Shown in pieces: positions 25,771-33,415 of a DNA stretch of 64,000 nt (within the stretch, counting starts at the first letter, position 1; each line of letters begins with the position of its first letter). The notes beneath the pieces were generated by a model. That model was given only the letters and a program-made list of their open reading frames with translations. It was not told the DNA's origin and searched no databases. Source of the DNA: Pontibacter diazotrophicus (GTDB taxonomy: Bacteria > Bacteroidota > Bacteroidia > Cytophagales > Hymenobacteraceae); NCBI RefSeq assembly GCF_003367245.1, contig NZ_QRGR01000011.1, positions 62,001 through 126,000 on the forward strand, given 5' to 3'. The translations under genes and the position numbers were made by a program.

Positions 25771-26355
25771 CTATGACGACAATAAGAAATCATAGTCAGC
25801 AGCAGTATCGATATCAACAGCGCCCTGAGGAAAAGGAACAGCGGCAGTATCGGTATTGTACCTGAATAAAAACTCTTTGGCTCCCCCTTTCCCGCTCAGC
25901 GCCATCAGCTCCGTAAAGTAAGCTTTATCAAACAAGGCAGGCGTACCCAAGGTGTTTCCATAAGCACAGGCCACTATGCCTTTGCCACTCTCCTGTTTCG
26001 TCTGAATAAGTTTATCTAACAGTGCGGCATCTACAAATGGCTGGTCACACACCATCAGGATGACATCTGAGACTTCAGGTTCAACAGCCATTAGTTTATC
26101 AAGTCCTAAACGAATAGAGGAAGCCATTCCCTCCTGCCACTCCGGATTATGTACTGTAATGATAGCCTCATCCATATTTCCGGTAGAAAGCTTCTCTGCA
26201 TTAGCTCCTGTTATCATTACAATTGGCTTACAAGCAGATGCAACAGCAACATCTATAGCGTGTTGCAACAGCGTTTTCCCCTGGTAATGTAGCTCCTGCT
26301 TCGGCTTACCCAGGCGTTTTGATGCTCCTGCTGCTAATAAAACAAGTCCTGTCAT
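25771..26355 (-). CDS. MocA-like molybdenum cofactor cytidylyltransferase
   Basis: A 194-residue nucleotidyltransferase: LVLLAAGASKRLGKPKQEL is the N-terminal NTP-binding signature and VCDQPFVDAALLDKL the metal/base motif. MocA-type enzymes make the cytosine dinucleotide form of the cofactor used by xanthine-oxidase-family proteins, which is what its neighbour (23061-25669) is. It lies 29 bases after xdhC and about 100 before the 2Fe-2S subunit. MobA-like paralogue at 18719 is distinct. The family is secure; CTP specificity is inferred from context. Confidence 0.85.
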   Translation of the reverse strand: MTGLVLLAAGASKRLGKPKQELHYQGKTLLQHAIDVAVASACKPIVMITGANAEKLSTGNMDEAIITVHNPEWQEGMASSIRLGLDKLMAVEPEVSDVILMVCDQPFVDAALLDKLIQTKQESGKGIVACAYGNTLGTPALFDKAYFTELMALSGKGGAKEFLFRYNTDTAAVPFPQGAVDIDTAADYDFLLSS

Positions 26356-26384
26356 TTATCTACTTTTCTTTGTCATCCTTTGTA

Positions 26385-27542
26385 CTACTCCAGCGTCACC
26401 TGCCTGATTTTTTCCTGCTCACGCGAATGAATAACATCCTGTTTATCACGAAGAGGCGTGCCTGCTCTTTTGGAGAGCACTGCCTTTATCTCGGAAACAA
26501 CAGCAAGCGCAATTTCCTCAGACGTTTCTGACCCTATATCCAATCCAACAGGACCATAGATGCTTTTCAAGTCTTCTTCGCTTAGCTGCATACCCTCCTC
26601 CTGTAGTTCTTCCAGCATCCGCTCCAATTTCTTTTTAGGGCCGAGCACACCCACGTAAGGCATACGCAGCGGTAGCAGTTGGCGCAGCATAGCAGTATCG
26701 TAGTTATAGTTGTGCGTCATCAGCACGAAAACGGTTTGTTCGTCCAGCTTTATTTTCGGCAAAACCTGCTCTGGCTTTACTACAAGTACCTGCTGTGCAA
26801 CAGGGAATCTTTCTGCCGTAGCGTAATTTGCGCGTCCGTCTACTACAGTTGTCTGCCATCCGAGTATGGATGCCATCTCTGTAAGCGGAATGGCATCGTT
26901 TCCTGCACCTGCTATGATGAGAGAAACGGCAGGCTTCAGTAATTCTATGAAACCGGTAAGAACCGTCTGAGGTGTCGCATATGTCTTCGTCATAGAAGCA
27001 CGATCCTTTAACACTTGCTGCGCATCAGCAATAAGCGCCTTCTCCAGGGATTTGTCCTGAAAACTGCCTGTTATGGCACCCCCTTCAGAAGTAAATAAAC
27101 AGGTTCCCGGCTGCACGGTTGCCTGGTAGTCCAGGGAAAACAGCGTGACCATTACCGCATGCAGGCGATTACTTAAAAAGGATTGAAGCAGCGCGACAGG
27201 ATTTTCCGGATCCTCCGGGTCGATGGGTTCAATCAGAATCTGTATGATACCGTTACAACCCAGGCCTACGCCCAGTTTGGCATCATCTTCATCGGTGGTA
27301 TCATACGTCACCAGCATCGCCTTTTGCTGTACCATCGCCAGCCTTGCTTTTCTGAGCGCGTCCCCCTCTAGGCAACCGCCGCTGATGGCACCTGTCAGTT
27401 TGCCGTCTTCGTTTACGAGCATACGGGCGCCGGGCCGTCTGTAAGAAGAGCCCTGCACATGCACTACCGTTGCCAGCGCCGTTTGTCTGCCTTCCTTCTG
27501 GGCTTCTTCAAAAGCCCGCACTATGTCCTGCACTTCCTTCAT
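26385..27542 (-). CDS. XdhC/CoxI-family molybdenum enzyme maturation factor
   Basis: A 385-residue protein of the XdhC family, which sulfurates and inserts the cofactor into xanthine-oxidase-type enzymes. The N-terminal XdhC_CoxI domain is seen as VVHVQGSSYRRPGARMLVNE and AISGGCLEGDALRKARL, and the C-terminal Rossmann domain as LIIAGAGNDAIPLTEMASIL and LMTHNYNYDTAMLRQLLPL ending with GPVGLDIGSETSEEIALAVV. It begins the leftward molybdenum-enzyme operon (xdhC, mocA, small subunit, large subunit). Secure. Confidence 0.9.
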   Translation of the reverse strand: MKEVQDIVRAFEEAQKEGRQTALATVVHVQGSSYRRPGARMLVNEDGKLTGAISGGCLEGDALRKARLAMVQQKAMLVTYDTTDEDDAKLGVGLGCNGIIQILIEPIDPEDPENPVALLQSFLSNRLHAVMVTLFSLDYQATVQPGTCLFTSEGGAITGSFQDKSLEKALIADAQQVLKDRASMTKTYATPQTVLTGFIELLKPAVSLIIAGAGNDAIPLTEMASILGWQTTVVDGRANYATAERFPVAQQVLVVKPEQVLPKIKLDEQTVFVLMTHNYNYDTAMLRQLLPLRMPYVGVLGPKKKLERMLEELQEEGMQLSEEDLKSIYGPVGLDIGSETSEEIALAVVSEIKAVLSKRAGTPLRDKQDVIHSREQEKIRQVTLE

Positions 27543-27816
27543 CTCAGACTATTTCATTCTATCTTAAAAACGAGCAGTGTGATAAGATAGCAAGTTACTA
27601 ATTTCTGTCGTGGCTTATATAACGTATACAAGGAGATTTAGCTTCAACCGGTTCCCTTGCAGGATCAAATCGAGCTGCAGAAGACTATCATCATGCAACA
27701 CGATTGCTAAAATTACGCTATATTAGCCAATGCAAATGCTACGCAAGTTGTAGCAGTAAGCCAGAAAAGAGGCCAATCAACACGACGCAAATCAATCTAA
27801 AGAAAGAACGCTATAC

Positions 27817-28284
27817 ATGAGCAAGGTAACAATCAGGAGCTTACAGGAGCTAGAGCAATACGAAGGAACTGAGATGGGCGTATCAGATTACCACACCATC
27901 ACGCAGGAGCAAATTAATAAGTTTGCAGATGCCACGCTGGACCATCAGTGGATTCACCTTGATGCGGAAAGAGCCAAAACAGAAACCCCCTTTAAAGCCA
28001 CCATTGCACACGGTTACTTAACTGTGTCGCTGCTGCCTTACCTGTGGCAGCAGATTACCTCTATCGAAAACCTGAAGATGCAGGTGAACTATGAAATTGA
28101 AAGCCTCCGCTTTAACCAGGCCGTCACTGTGGACAGCCAGGTACGCCTGCGGGCAAAGCTGCTGTCGGTAAAGGACCTGCGGGGTATTGCAAAGGCAAGG
28201 CTGGAAGTTACTATGGAGATTGAAGGCAGCAAAAAACCTGCTTTCACCGGCATCATTACCTTCCTGTATCACTTTAATGATTAG
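27817..28284 (+). CDS. MaoC-like (R)-specific enoyl-CoA hydratase
   Basis: A 155-residue hotdog-fold hydratase. FADATLDHQWIHLDAERAKT contains the hydratase motif with the catalytic Asp and His positions (D-x4-H), and TIAHGYLTVSLLPYLW is the following strand-helix block. The length matches single-domain MaoC proteins. Substrates are enoyl-CoA thioesters; chain length is not assignable. Divergent from xdhC with about 275 bases between, where I saw no clear promoter, and convergent with the Mut7-C gene with 19 bases between them. Confidence 0.9.
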   Translation: MSKVTIRSLQELEQYEGTEMGVSDYHTITQEQINKFADATLDHQWIHLDAERAKTETPFKATIAHGYLTVSLLPYLWQQITSIENLKMQVNYEIESLRFNQAVTVDSQVRLRAKLLSVKDLRGIAKARLEVTMEIEGSKKPAFTGIITFLYHFND

Positions 28285-28303
28285 ACTTGTACCCTTCTGA
28301 AAG

Positions 28304-29062
28304 CTACTCCAGGCTTTTCGGAGACTGCGTCTGCTGTTGAATAAATCGCTGCATCCGCTCATAGTGTGATCCTTTCCAGTAGACGCGGTTACAGGAGTCG
28401 CATTGATAAAACGCGTCGAAGTACAGCTTCGTTTTAGGCGGCAGCTGCTCTATTACGCTGTCTTTAGGCACCTGTGCAATGCTTCCATTACAGGCTAAGC
28501 AGCGGGTAAAAGGAGTCAGCTTGTGCCTCAGGTTATAATAATTGACAACTTCTGTCAATTGCTCCTCCAGGTGCTGGGAGCGCAGCCAATAGCCCCAACG
28601 GATGCTTTTATGCTTTAGCAGGCCAACATCCCGCGTCAGCACGATGCGCTCTTCTGTTGCGGCTATGTGTGCGATGGCTTTATCTGAGTAGTCGTTTTCA
28701 TAACAGGTGTCAAACCCCAGCATCCTCAACGCCCTTGCCAGCTTGCCGAGGTGCACATCTAAAACAAATCGGTCTGGAGCGGGGTAGTTTGCCTGCAGCG
28801 AAAAGCTTTCCGGCCATCCTCTGTTTGCCTCAGCCGGGTATACGGCTACCTTGTCACCGGCTTGCAAAGGATGGGTAAAGTCAACAGGCATGTCATTCAA
28901 GAGAATCACATCTACCTCCGGGTGGGGAACGCCAATAGCTTCAATCGCATCTTTTACGGCTGGAGTACCTGCAAACCTGTACTGTAGCTTACTCTCTTTT
29001 CCTGAAAGAGCAGGGAAATCATTCAGGCTGCCGAAAAACTCAATTGTCGCTGTTGCATCCAT
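28304..29062 (-). CDS. Mut7-C RNase-domain protein with N-terminal ubiquitin-like domain
   Basis: A 252-residue protein. Residues 1-85 look like the Mut7-C ubiquitin-like (ThiS/MoaD-like) domain (PEVDVILLNDMPVDFTHPL, GDKVAVYP). Residues 95-245 form the Mut7-C (PIN-like) domain: FVLDVHLGKLARALRMLGFD, DKAIAHIAATEERIVLTRDV and RSQHLEEQL, followed by a zinc ribbon with CLAC and CDSC pairs. The Asp residues of FVLDVH and LTRDV are the likely metal-binding acids of a nuclease. The ubiquitin-like part does not end in Gly-Gly, so it is not a sulfur carrier. Role in RNA turnover is only inferred. Confidence 0.85.
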   Translation of the reverse strand: MDATATIEFFGSLNDFPALSGKESKLQYRFAGTPAVKDAIEAIGVPHPEVDVILLNDMPVDFTHPLQAGDKVAVYPAEANRGWPESFSLQANYPAPDRFVLDVHLGKLARALRMLGFDTCYENDYSDKAIAHIAATEERIVLTRDVGLLKHKSIRWGYWLRSQHLEEQLTEVVNYYNLRHKLTPFTRCLACNGSIAQVPKDSVIEQLPPKTKLYFDAFYQCDSCNRVYWKGSHYERMQRFIQQQTQSPKSLE

Positions 29063-29217
29063 ACGTTTCTATAGTTAGAGCCAGGCTTTGTACTTGCCTT
29101 ACTGCTGCAGGTGTGGCAGTATTGAACTAAGTTTCTGATTTCTAGCCTTGTATTGATATCGAATCTATTCAAGTCTACACCTTATTTCCATCGCTTTTTC
29201 TGATGTACCGGGTCAAA

Positions 29218-29250
29218 CCACCCCTACCCCTCCTTGTCCAAGGATGGGAG
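29218..29250. repeat. Half copy of the CCCCTCC-type palindrome
   Basis: CCACCCCTACCCCTCCTTG (29218-29236) then AAGGATGGGAG resembles one arm of the 75-bp element at 22870-22944, with a longer hairpin loop. Only one arm is present. Confidence 0.45.
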
Positions 29251-29352
29251 CCTGCTGCTTCAGGTCGCTCTAGGCTTTTTCCATCGTCAATGTTTACTAC
29301 CAAAAACCGTCAGCACGAAGTGAATCTGTTTCCAGTCTTTGGGTTGAGCGCC

Positions 29353-29475
29353 TGGGGATAGGGGCCCTCTATTAGTAAATTTCCGGTGCCACGCCAGTGG
29401 CAACCGTTTTTAAAAGGGCCCCTCCTGACAGGAAATATACACAGCGCGATGCCCTTAAGAGGGCCCCTACCCCCA
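29353..29475. repeat. About 123-bp composite palindrome (AGGGGCCCTCT type)
   Basis: Outer arms TGGGGATAGGGGCCCTCT (29353-29370) and AGAGGGCCCCTACCCCCA (29458-29475) match at 17 of 18 positions. Inside are a hairpin GGTGCCAC/GTGGCAACC (about 29383-29405), a third GGGCCCCT block near 29416-29423 and TCCTG/CAGGA. It lies in a 665-base gene-free gap (29063-29727) whose other content is the half element at 29218, a GCCGT/ACGGC mini-hairpin near 29547-29560 and the terminator at 29645. Confidence 0.75.
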
Positions 29476-29644
29476 CGACGAGGCCACTCGGCCTTGAGAG
29501 CACAGGAAGACAAAATGAAAAGGGCTGTTTATGATTCGCTGAATAAGCCGTTGCTACGGCAGCTTAGACAAAACTTCAAAAAGCCTATTCGATGGAAAGC
29601 TTCAGGTAAATTAGTCTCATTCATATAGCTTCACATTATCCTGC

Positions 29645-29686
29645 ATAAAAAAGCGAAGCCACACCATCAGATGATATAGCTTCGCT
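29645..29686 (-). terminator. Terminator after the Dabb gene
   Basis: On the minus strand, AGCGAAGC (from 29679-29686) pairs with GCTTCGCT (29652-29659) and is followed by TTTTTTA. It starts about 41 bases past the stop at 29728. Confidence 0.8.
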
Positions 29687-29727
29687 CTATTAGACAAAAC
29701 TCCTCCTCATATAGGAAGTAGGCCTCG

Positions 29728-30033
29728 TTATCCGGCGTCTACAGCATCATACACCACTACCTTCGACCAAAGAGAGGAACACTCTTCCACAAAGTTCTTA
29801 TGCACCGGATGCACCTGATACGTTTCCTGGTCCTCCAGGCTGTCGAATATTAACAACCACGAAAGAGCATACCCCTTTTCAATTACATCCCTGTTCGTTG
29901 TGGCCGGCACACCAATGTGAACGGTGCGAATTCCTTCTATGGACTTCATCTTATTCAGCCCTTCCAGCAACTTACTTTTATCTTCTTCCGAGTCGGCATT
30001 CTTTAGCCAGAAAAATACGTGGTGTACAAACAT
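29728..30033 (-). CDS. Dabb-domain (stress-responsive alpha/beta barrel) protein
   Basis: A 101-residue dimeric ferredoxin-like barrel protein. FVHHVFFWLKNADSEEDKSK at the N-terminus, then EGIRTVHIGVPA, SWLLIFDSLEDQETYQVHPV and the C-terminal VVVYDAVD match the Dabb family, whose members bind small molecules or serve in diverse pathways. No catalytic assignment is possible. Monocistronic, with its own terminator. Confidence 0.9.
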   Translation of the reverse strand: MFVHHVFFWLKNADSEEDKSKLLEGLNKMKSIEGIRTVHIGVPATTNRDVIEKGYALSWLLIFDSLEDQETYQVHPVHKNFVEECSSLWSKVVVYDAVDAG

Positions 30034-30259
30034 AGTTTTATCTTTTGATGATTATTTGATTTTGAATAGTCTGTAAATAGCTATTTTCTATATCTGAAAA
30101 TTAGCATTAATACGTGCTATTACCAAATTGGGTCCCTTATTCTTCCGAGGCCTATCTCCAGAACCATAGTCAACAGGTAACAGACACAAAGGCCCTAGCA
30201 CCAAAGAGAGACAAAACCACACCTGCCTTTTTGGCAGCTACGAACACATCAGATTTTAG

Positions 30260-30267
30260 TACCTTTG
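30260..30267 (+). promoter_or_regulatory. Candidate -7 box (TACCTTTG) of the purine permease
   Basis: TACCTTTG fits TAnnTTTG and lies 50 bases before the preferred ATG at 30318. A TTTG at 30230-30233 is upstream, but the 26-base spacing is longer than usual. Its position inside the upstream open frame supports the later start. Confidence 0.45.
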
Positions 30268-30317
30268 AGGCTTTATTTGTCCAGCACCTATTTATAACAA
30301 AGATTAACCGACTTAAA

Positions 30318-31619
30318 ATGGAGTCATACTTTGAGCTGAAGAAAAACGGCACAAGCGTACAAACTGAGGTTATTGCCGGTGTTTCTTCCTTTCTGGCAAC
30401 TTCTTATATCATTGTAGTAAACCCCAGCGTCCTTAGCCAGGCGGGAATGCCTTTTGCCGGAGTGCTCACCGCAACCGTGCTCGTGAGTTTCTTTAGCAGT
30501 CTGATGATGGGCCTCTACGCCCGCAACCCGATCCTGGTGGCCCCCGGTATGGGATTAAATGCCTTCTTCACGTACTCGGCTGTGTTAGGACTAGGGATTA
30601 CCTGGCAGGTGGCGTTGGGAGCAGTATTCTGGTCGGGCGTAGTTTTCCTGATTTTGTCTGCCTTCAATGTACGTACGCTCATTGTACGGGCTATTCCGCG
30701 TCCTTTGCGCTTTGCCATCGCGGCAGGTATTGGCCTGTTTATCACGTTGATAGGTTTTGCAAATGCGAAATTTATCGTTTCAAACCCAGCCACCATCCTT
30801 GGCATCGGGGAGCTTACTCCTGCCCTACTCACCTTTCTCGCAGGTTTGCTGCTCACTGCAGTGCTGCTAACAAAAAATGTAAGAGGGGCCATACTGATTG
30901 GCATTCTGTTCACAACGCTGGCCGCATACCCGATAGGCCGCTGGTATGGCGGTGAGGGCGTAGCACCTTTAGTGAACTTTCAGGGACTTTTCGCGGCTCC
31001 GGATTTCAGCCTGCTGCTCCAGCTAGATTACGTGAACTCGCTGCAGTGGGCGGTGGTACCCATCATCTTCGCATTTGTATTCACGGATATGTTCGACAGT
31101 GTCTCTACGTTTGTGGGCCTGGCAGAAGCCGCCAACCTCCTGGACGAGCAGGGTGAGCCAAGAAATGTAAAGCGCTCCCTTATGACGGATGCCGTTGCCA
31201 CAACGCTGGCTGGTTTGGTGGGGTCGAGCCCCGGAACAGCTTATATTGAGTCGGCAGTGGGTATAGAGGCAGGTGGACGCACAGGACTCACTGCAGTAGT
31301 AGGTGCTTTGCTGTTCCTCCCTTTCCTTTTTCTTGCTCCTCTCCTGTCTGTAGTACCGGCCATCGCCACTGCTCCGGCCCTTGTGCTGGTGGGTGTCTTT
31401 ATGGTGCGGCCTGTTGTGAAGATAAACTGGGGGCAGTTGGATGAGGCTATTCCGGCATTTCTGGCCATGGTTTTGATTCCATTTTCATACTCCATTACAC
31501 AGGGCATTATTTGGGGGTTCCTCTCCTGGACAGCCATAAAACTGGCCACAGGCAAGACAAAGGATATCACTTTAGCTTTGCTAGTTATCGATGCATTTTG
31601 TATTCTTGCTCTGCTATAG
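30318..31619 (+). CDS. NCS2 purine permease, AzgA/PbuG type
   Basis: A 433-residue permease from the preferred start MESYFELKKNGTSVQTEVIA. The frame is open from 30114, but the extra 68 residues are polar, unlike family members, and a -7 box lies within them. Around 12-14 hydrophobic segments cover most of the length. The family blocks NPILVAPGMGLNAFFTYS and GTAYIESAVGIEAGGRTG are both present, as is the TDMFDSVSTFVGLAEAANL segment that lines the site in AzgA-type proteins. Such carriers import adenine, guanine or hypoxanthine with protons. The specific purine is not assignable. Confidence 0.9.
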   Translation: MESYFELKKNGTSVQTEVIAGVSSFLATSYIIVVNPSVLSQAGMPFAGVLTATVLVSFFSSLMMGLYARNPILVAPGMGLNAFFTYSAVLGLGITWQVALGAVFWSGVVFLILSAFNVRTLIVRAIPRPLRFAIAAGIGLFITLIGFANAKFIVSNPATILGIGELTPALLTFLAGLLLTAVLLTKNVRGAILIGILFTTLAAYPIGRWYGGEGVAPLVNFQGLFAAPDFSLLLQLDYVNSLQWAVVPIIFAFVFTDMFDSVSTFVGLAEAANLLDEQGEPRNVKRSLMTDAVATTLAGLVGSSPGTAYIESAVGIEAGGRTGLTAVVGALLFLPFLFLAPLLSVVPAIATAPALVLVGVFMVRPVVKINWGQLDEAIPAFLAMVLIPFSYSITQGIIWGFLSWTAIKLATGKTKDITLALLVIDAFCILALL

Positions 31620-31889
31620 CATCATAAAGAATATTTCTGGCTCCTTAAAAAGGGGGGTAGAGTATGCGTTGGAAGAACAGAATTGGCTGTATTTGCACCA
31701 GTCACTGAACTTTACACTTAACTAAATGGAGATGTTTTGCCAGCTTTAACAATAAAAACGAAATTCGATTGTTAGTCTTTGTAAGCTTTATTCAACCATT
31801 TAGAGCAAATACTATCTCCTGACAGAACAAACAGGCTTTTTTATTTATGTTAAACCCAGGCTAGCTCCTGGATCTTTATTTATTATATT

Positions 31890-32567
31890 ATGAAGGCAGT
31901 CTTTTTATCATTTTTCTTTGTGCTATCGGGCTTGGTAGCAAGTGCACAGGGAACAGCCAAAGAAGGAACTCCTGCAACAGATAACTTAGCCAGGCAATTC
32001 AATAACCTGAAGGCTAATTCTAACTCCTACACGGAGAACAACAGAACGTATAAGGTCGTGAATGTTGCCTCGCTCGATTCCTTCTGGAAAAGTGTGCAGG
32101 AGACGATTGCGGCAAGAGAGCAAAACCTGAAACAAGCGGGCGTGCAAACAGAGCAAGACCTGGCGCAGGCGAAGGACAGCATTGCAGCACAGCAGGAGCA
32201 ACTACAGGCACTAAAACAGCAGTATGCGGCCAAAGAACAGGAGGTACAGCAAAATGCCCATGATGTTGCCAATCTCTCTGTTTTAGGGATAGATATGGAG
32301 AAGCAAACGTATGTTATCCTGAGTTTTGTGGTCATCATCACGCTGCTTATCCTGCTGGGTATTTTCCTGTTGCAGTACAAAAGCAGCAAAAACGTAGCTG
32401 TAGAAAAGCGTAGAGCCTATGATGAAGTAAACCAGGAGTACGATGAGTATAAAAAAGGCGCCCGCGAAAAAGAACTTAAGCTGAAAAGAGAGCTTCAGAC
32501 GGAGATGAACAGAATAGAAGATTTGAATCAGCAAATCGCTGCTCTGAAAAAGCAGTCTCACGTGTAA
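31890..32567 (+). CDS. Secreted or membrane-anchored coiled-coil protein of unknown function
   Basis: A 225-residue protein with a signal peptide (MKAVFLSFFFVLSGLVASAQ, cleavage after ASA), a periplasmic coiled coil at about 70-130 (QEQLQALKQQYAAKEQEVQQ), one transmembrane segment near 145-167 (ILSFVVIITLLILLGIFLLQ) and a cytoplasmic charged coiled coil to the end. Such proteins in Bacteroidota have sometimes been mislabelled as tRNA methyltransferase; no SAM-binding motif is seen. A strong hairpin follows the stop. A structural or envelope role is a guess. Confidence 0.75.
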   Translation: MKAVFLSFFFVLSGLVASAQGTAKEGTPATDNLARQFNNLKANSNSYTENNRTYKVVNVASLDSFWKSVQETIAAREQNLKQAGVQTEQDLAQAKDSIAAQQEQLQALKQQYAAKEQEVQQNAHDVANLSVLGIDMEKQTYVILSFVVIITLLILLGIFLLQYKSSKNVAVEKRRAYDEVNQEYDEYKKGAREKELKLKRELQTEMNRIEDLNQQIAALKKQSHV

Positions 32568-32606
32568 GGGGGCAGTTTACCTGCCAGCTTCATACTTAGA
32601 ACTAAA

Positions 32607-32650
32607 GCCCTGTGCCGTTATTGGTGTTTTCACCGGTAACGGCACAGGGC
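32607..32650 (+). terminator. Hairpin terminator after the coiled-coil gene
   Basis: GCCCTGTGCCGTTA (32607-32620) pairs perfectly with TAACGGCACAGGGC (32637-32650), a 14-bp stem 40 bases past the stop at 32567. The U-tract is weak (GTTTAGG), so it may need other factors. Confidence 0.7.
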
Positions 32651-32689
32651 GTTTAGGAGCATATACAACAGCAGCGTAAAAGAAAAAAC

Positions 32690-33247
32690 ATGCCAGCAGT
32701 GAACAAGTCTATTGATCTCCTGCACATCCAGGACAAACATCACCCGGCTGTCTCTGCTCTCCAAAACATCTATGAAGCAGCATTCCCTGCTGAGGAGCGG
32801 CGGGAGTTCTCTCAATTGCTCACGCTCCTCCATCAGCCAGACATGTTTTTGTATATGATCGCCTCTGCCAAAGAGGTAGCCGGACTGTGCATTTACTGGC
32901 AGTTAGAGGGTTTCTATTTCCTGGAGCATTTAGCTATTGATCCTGCTCACCAGGGGCATGGGCTGGGAAAGCACGTGACACAATGGCTACTGACCCGGAG
33001 CAGCACAAAGCTTGTGCTGGAAGTGGAGCGTCCGGTAGATGAAACCAGTCAAAGACGAATCCGCTTCTATCAGGATCTGCATGGCTTTACCCTCCATAAC
33101 ACCTTCGATTACCACCAGCCACCTTATCAGAGAGGAGGGCAGCCAGTGCCATTGTACCTTATGTCGGCAGAACCTATAGCCGATGCAGCTGAACTAGTGC
33201 AGGTTGCCAGCCACATAAAACAGCAGGTGTATGAGCGGTTTCACTAA
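32690..33247 (+). CDS. GNAT-family N-acetyltransferase
   Basis: A 185-residue acetyltransferase. FYFLEHLAIDPAHQGHGLGK is the acetyl-CoA loop (Q-G-H-G-L-G) after the beta-4 strand, and RRIRFYQDLHGFTLHNTFDY is the C-terminal catalytic region. The N-terminal ALQNIYEAAFPAEERREFSQ matches a subgroup with FPxxER at this point. The substrate is unknown. Not closely similar to the GNAT gene at 17092. It is followed by 168 bases without features before xseA. Confidence 0.85.
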   Translation: MPAVNKSIDLLHIQDKHHPAVSALQNIYEAAFPAEERREFSQLLTLLHQPDMFLYMIASAKEVAGLCIYWQLEGFYFLEHLAIDPAHQGHGLGKHVTQWLLTRSSTKLVLEVERPVDETSQRRIRFYQDLHGFTLHNTFDYHQPPYQRGGQPVPLYLMSAEPIADAAELVQVASHIKQQVYERFH

Positions 33248-33415
33248 TAGAAGCTGTTGACAATCAATTTACATACAATCACATCTATATTTTAAATTAA
33301 AAAAAGGCGGCTAATTGCTCTTTGTGCTCCGACGACAAAAGCTTATATTGTGCCTCAGAAGCAGGTTTATATTGGCCTGATATACTGACACAACCAGAAA
33401 TCCACTATCCCTTAC

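Noticed and set aside
28304..29062. Ubiquitin-like domain of the Mut7-C protein as a substitute for missing MoaD
   Set aside because: The domain is followed by the nuclease-like domain and has no free C-terminal Gly-Gly, so it cannot serve as a sulfur carrier.
29386..29628. 80-codon plus-strand frame in the gap before the Dabb gene
   Set aside because: Its first half is the composite palindrome at 29353-29475 and the rest matches no family I recognise.
30114..30317. N-terminal extension of the purine permease by 68 residues
   Set aside because: The extra residues are polar and unlike the family, and a TACCTTTG box lies within this stretch, so it is probably upstream of the transcript start.
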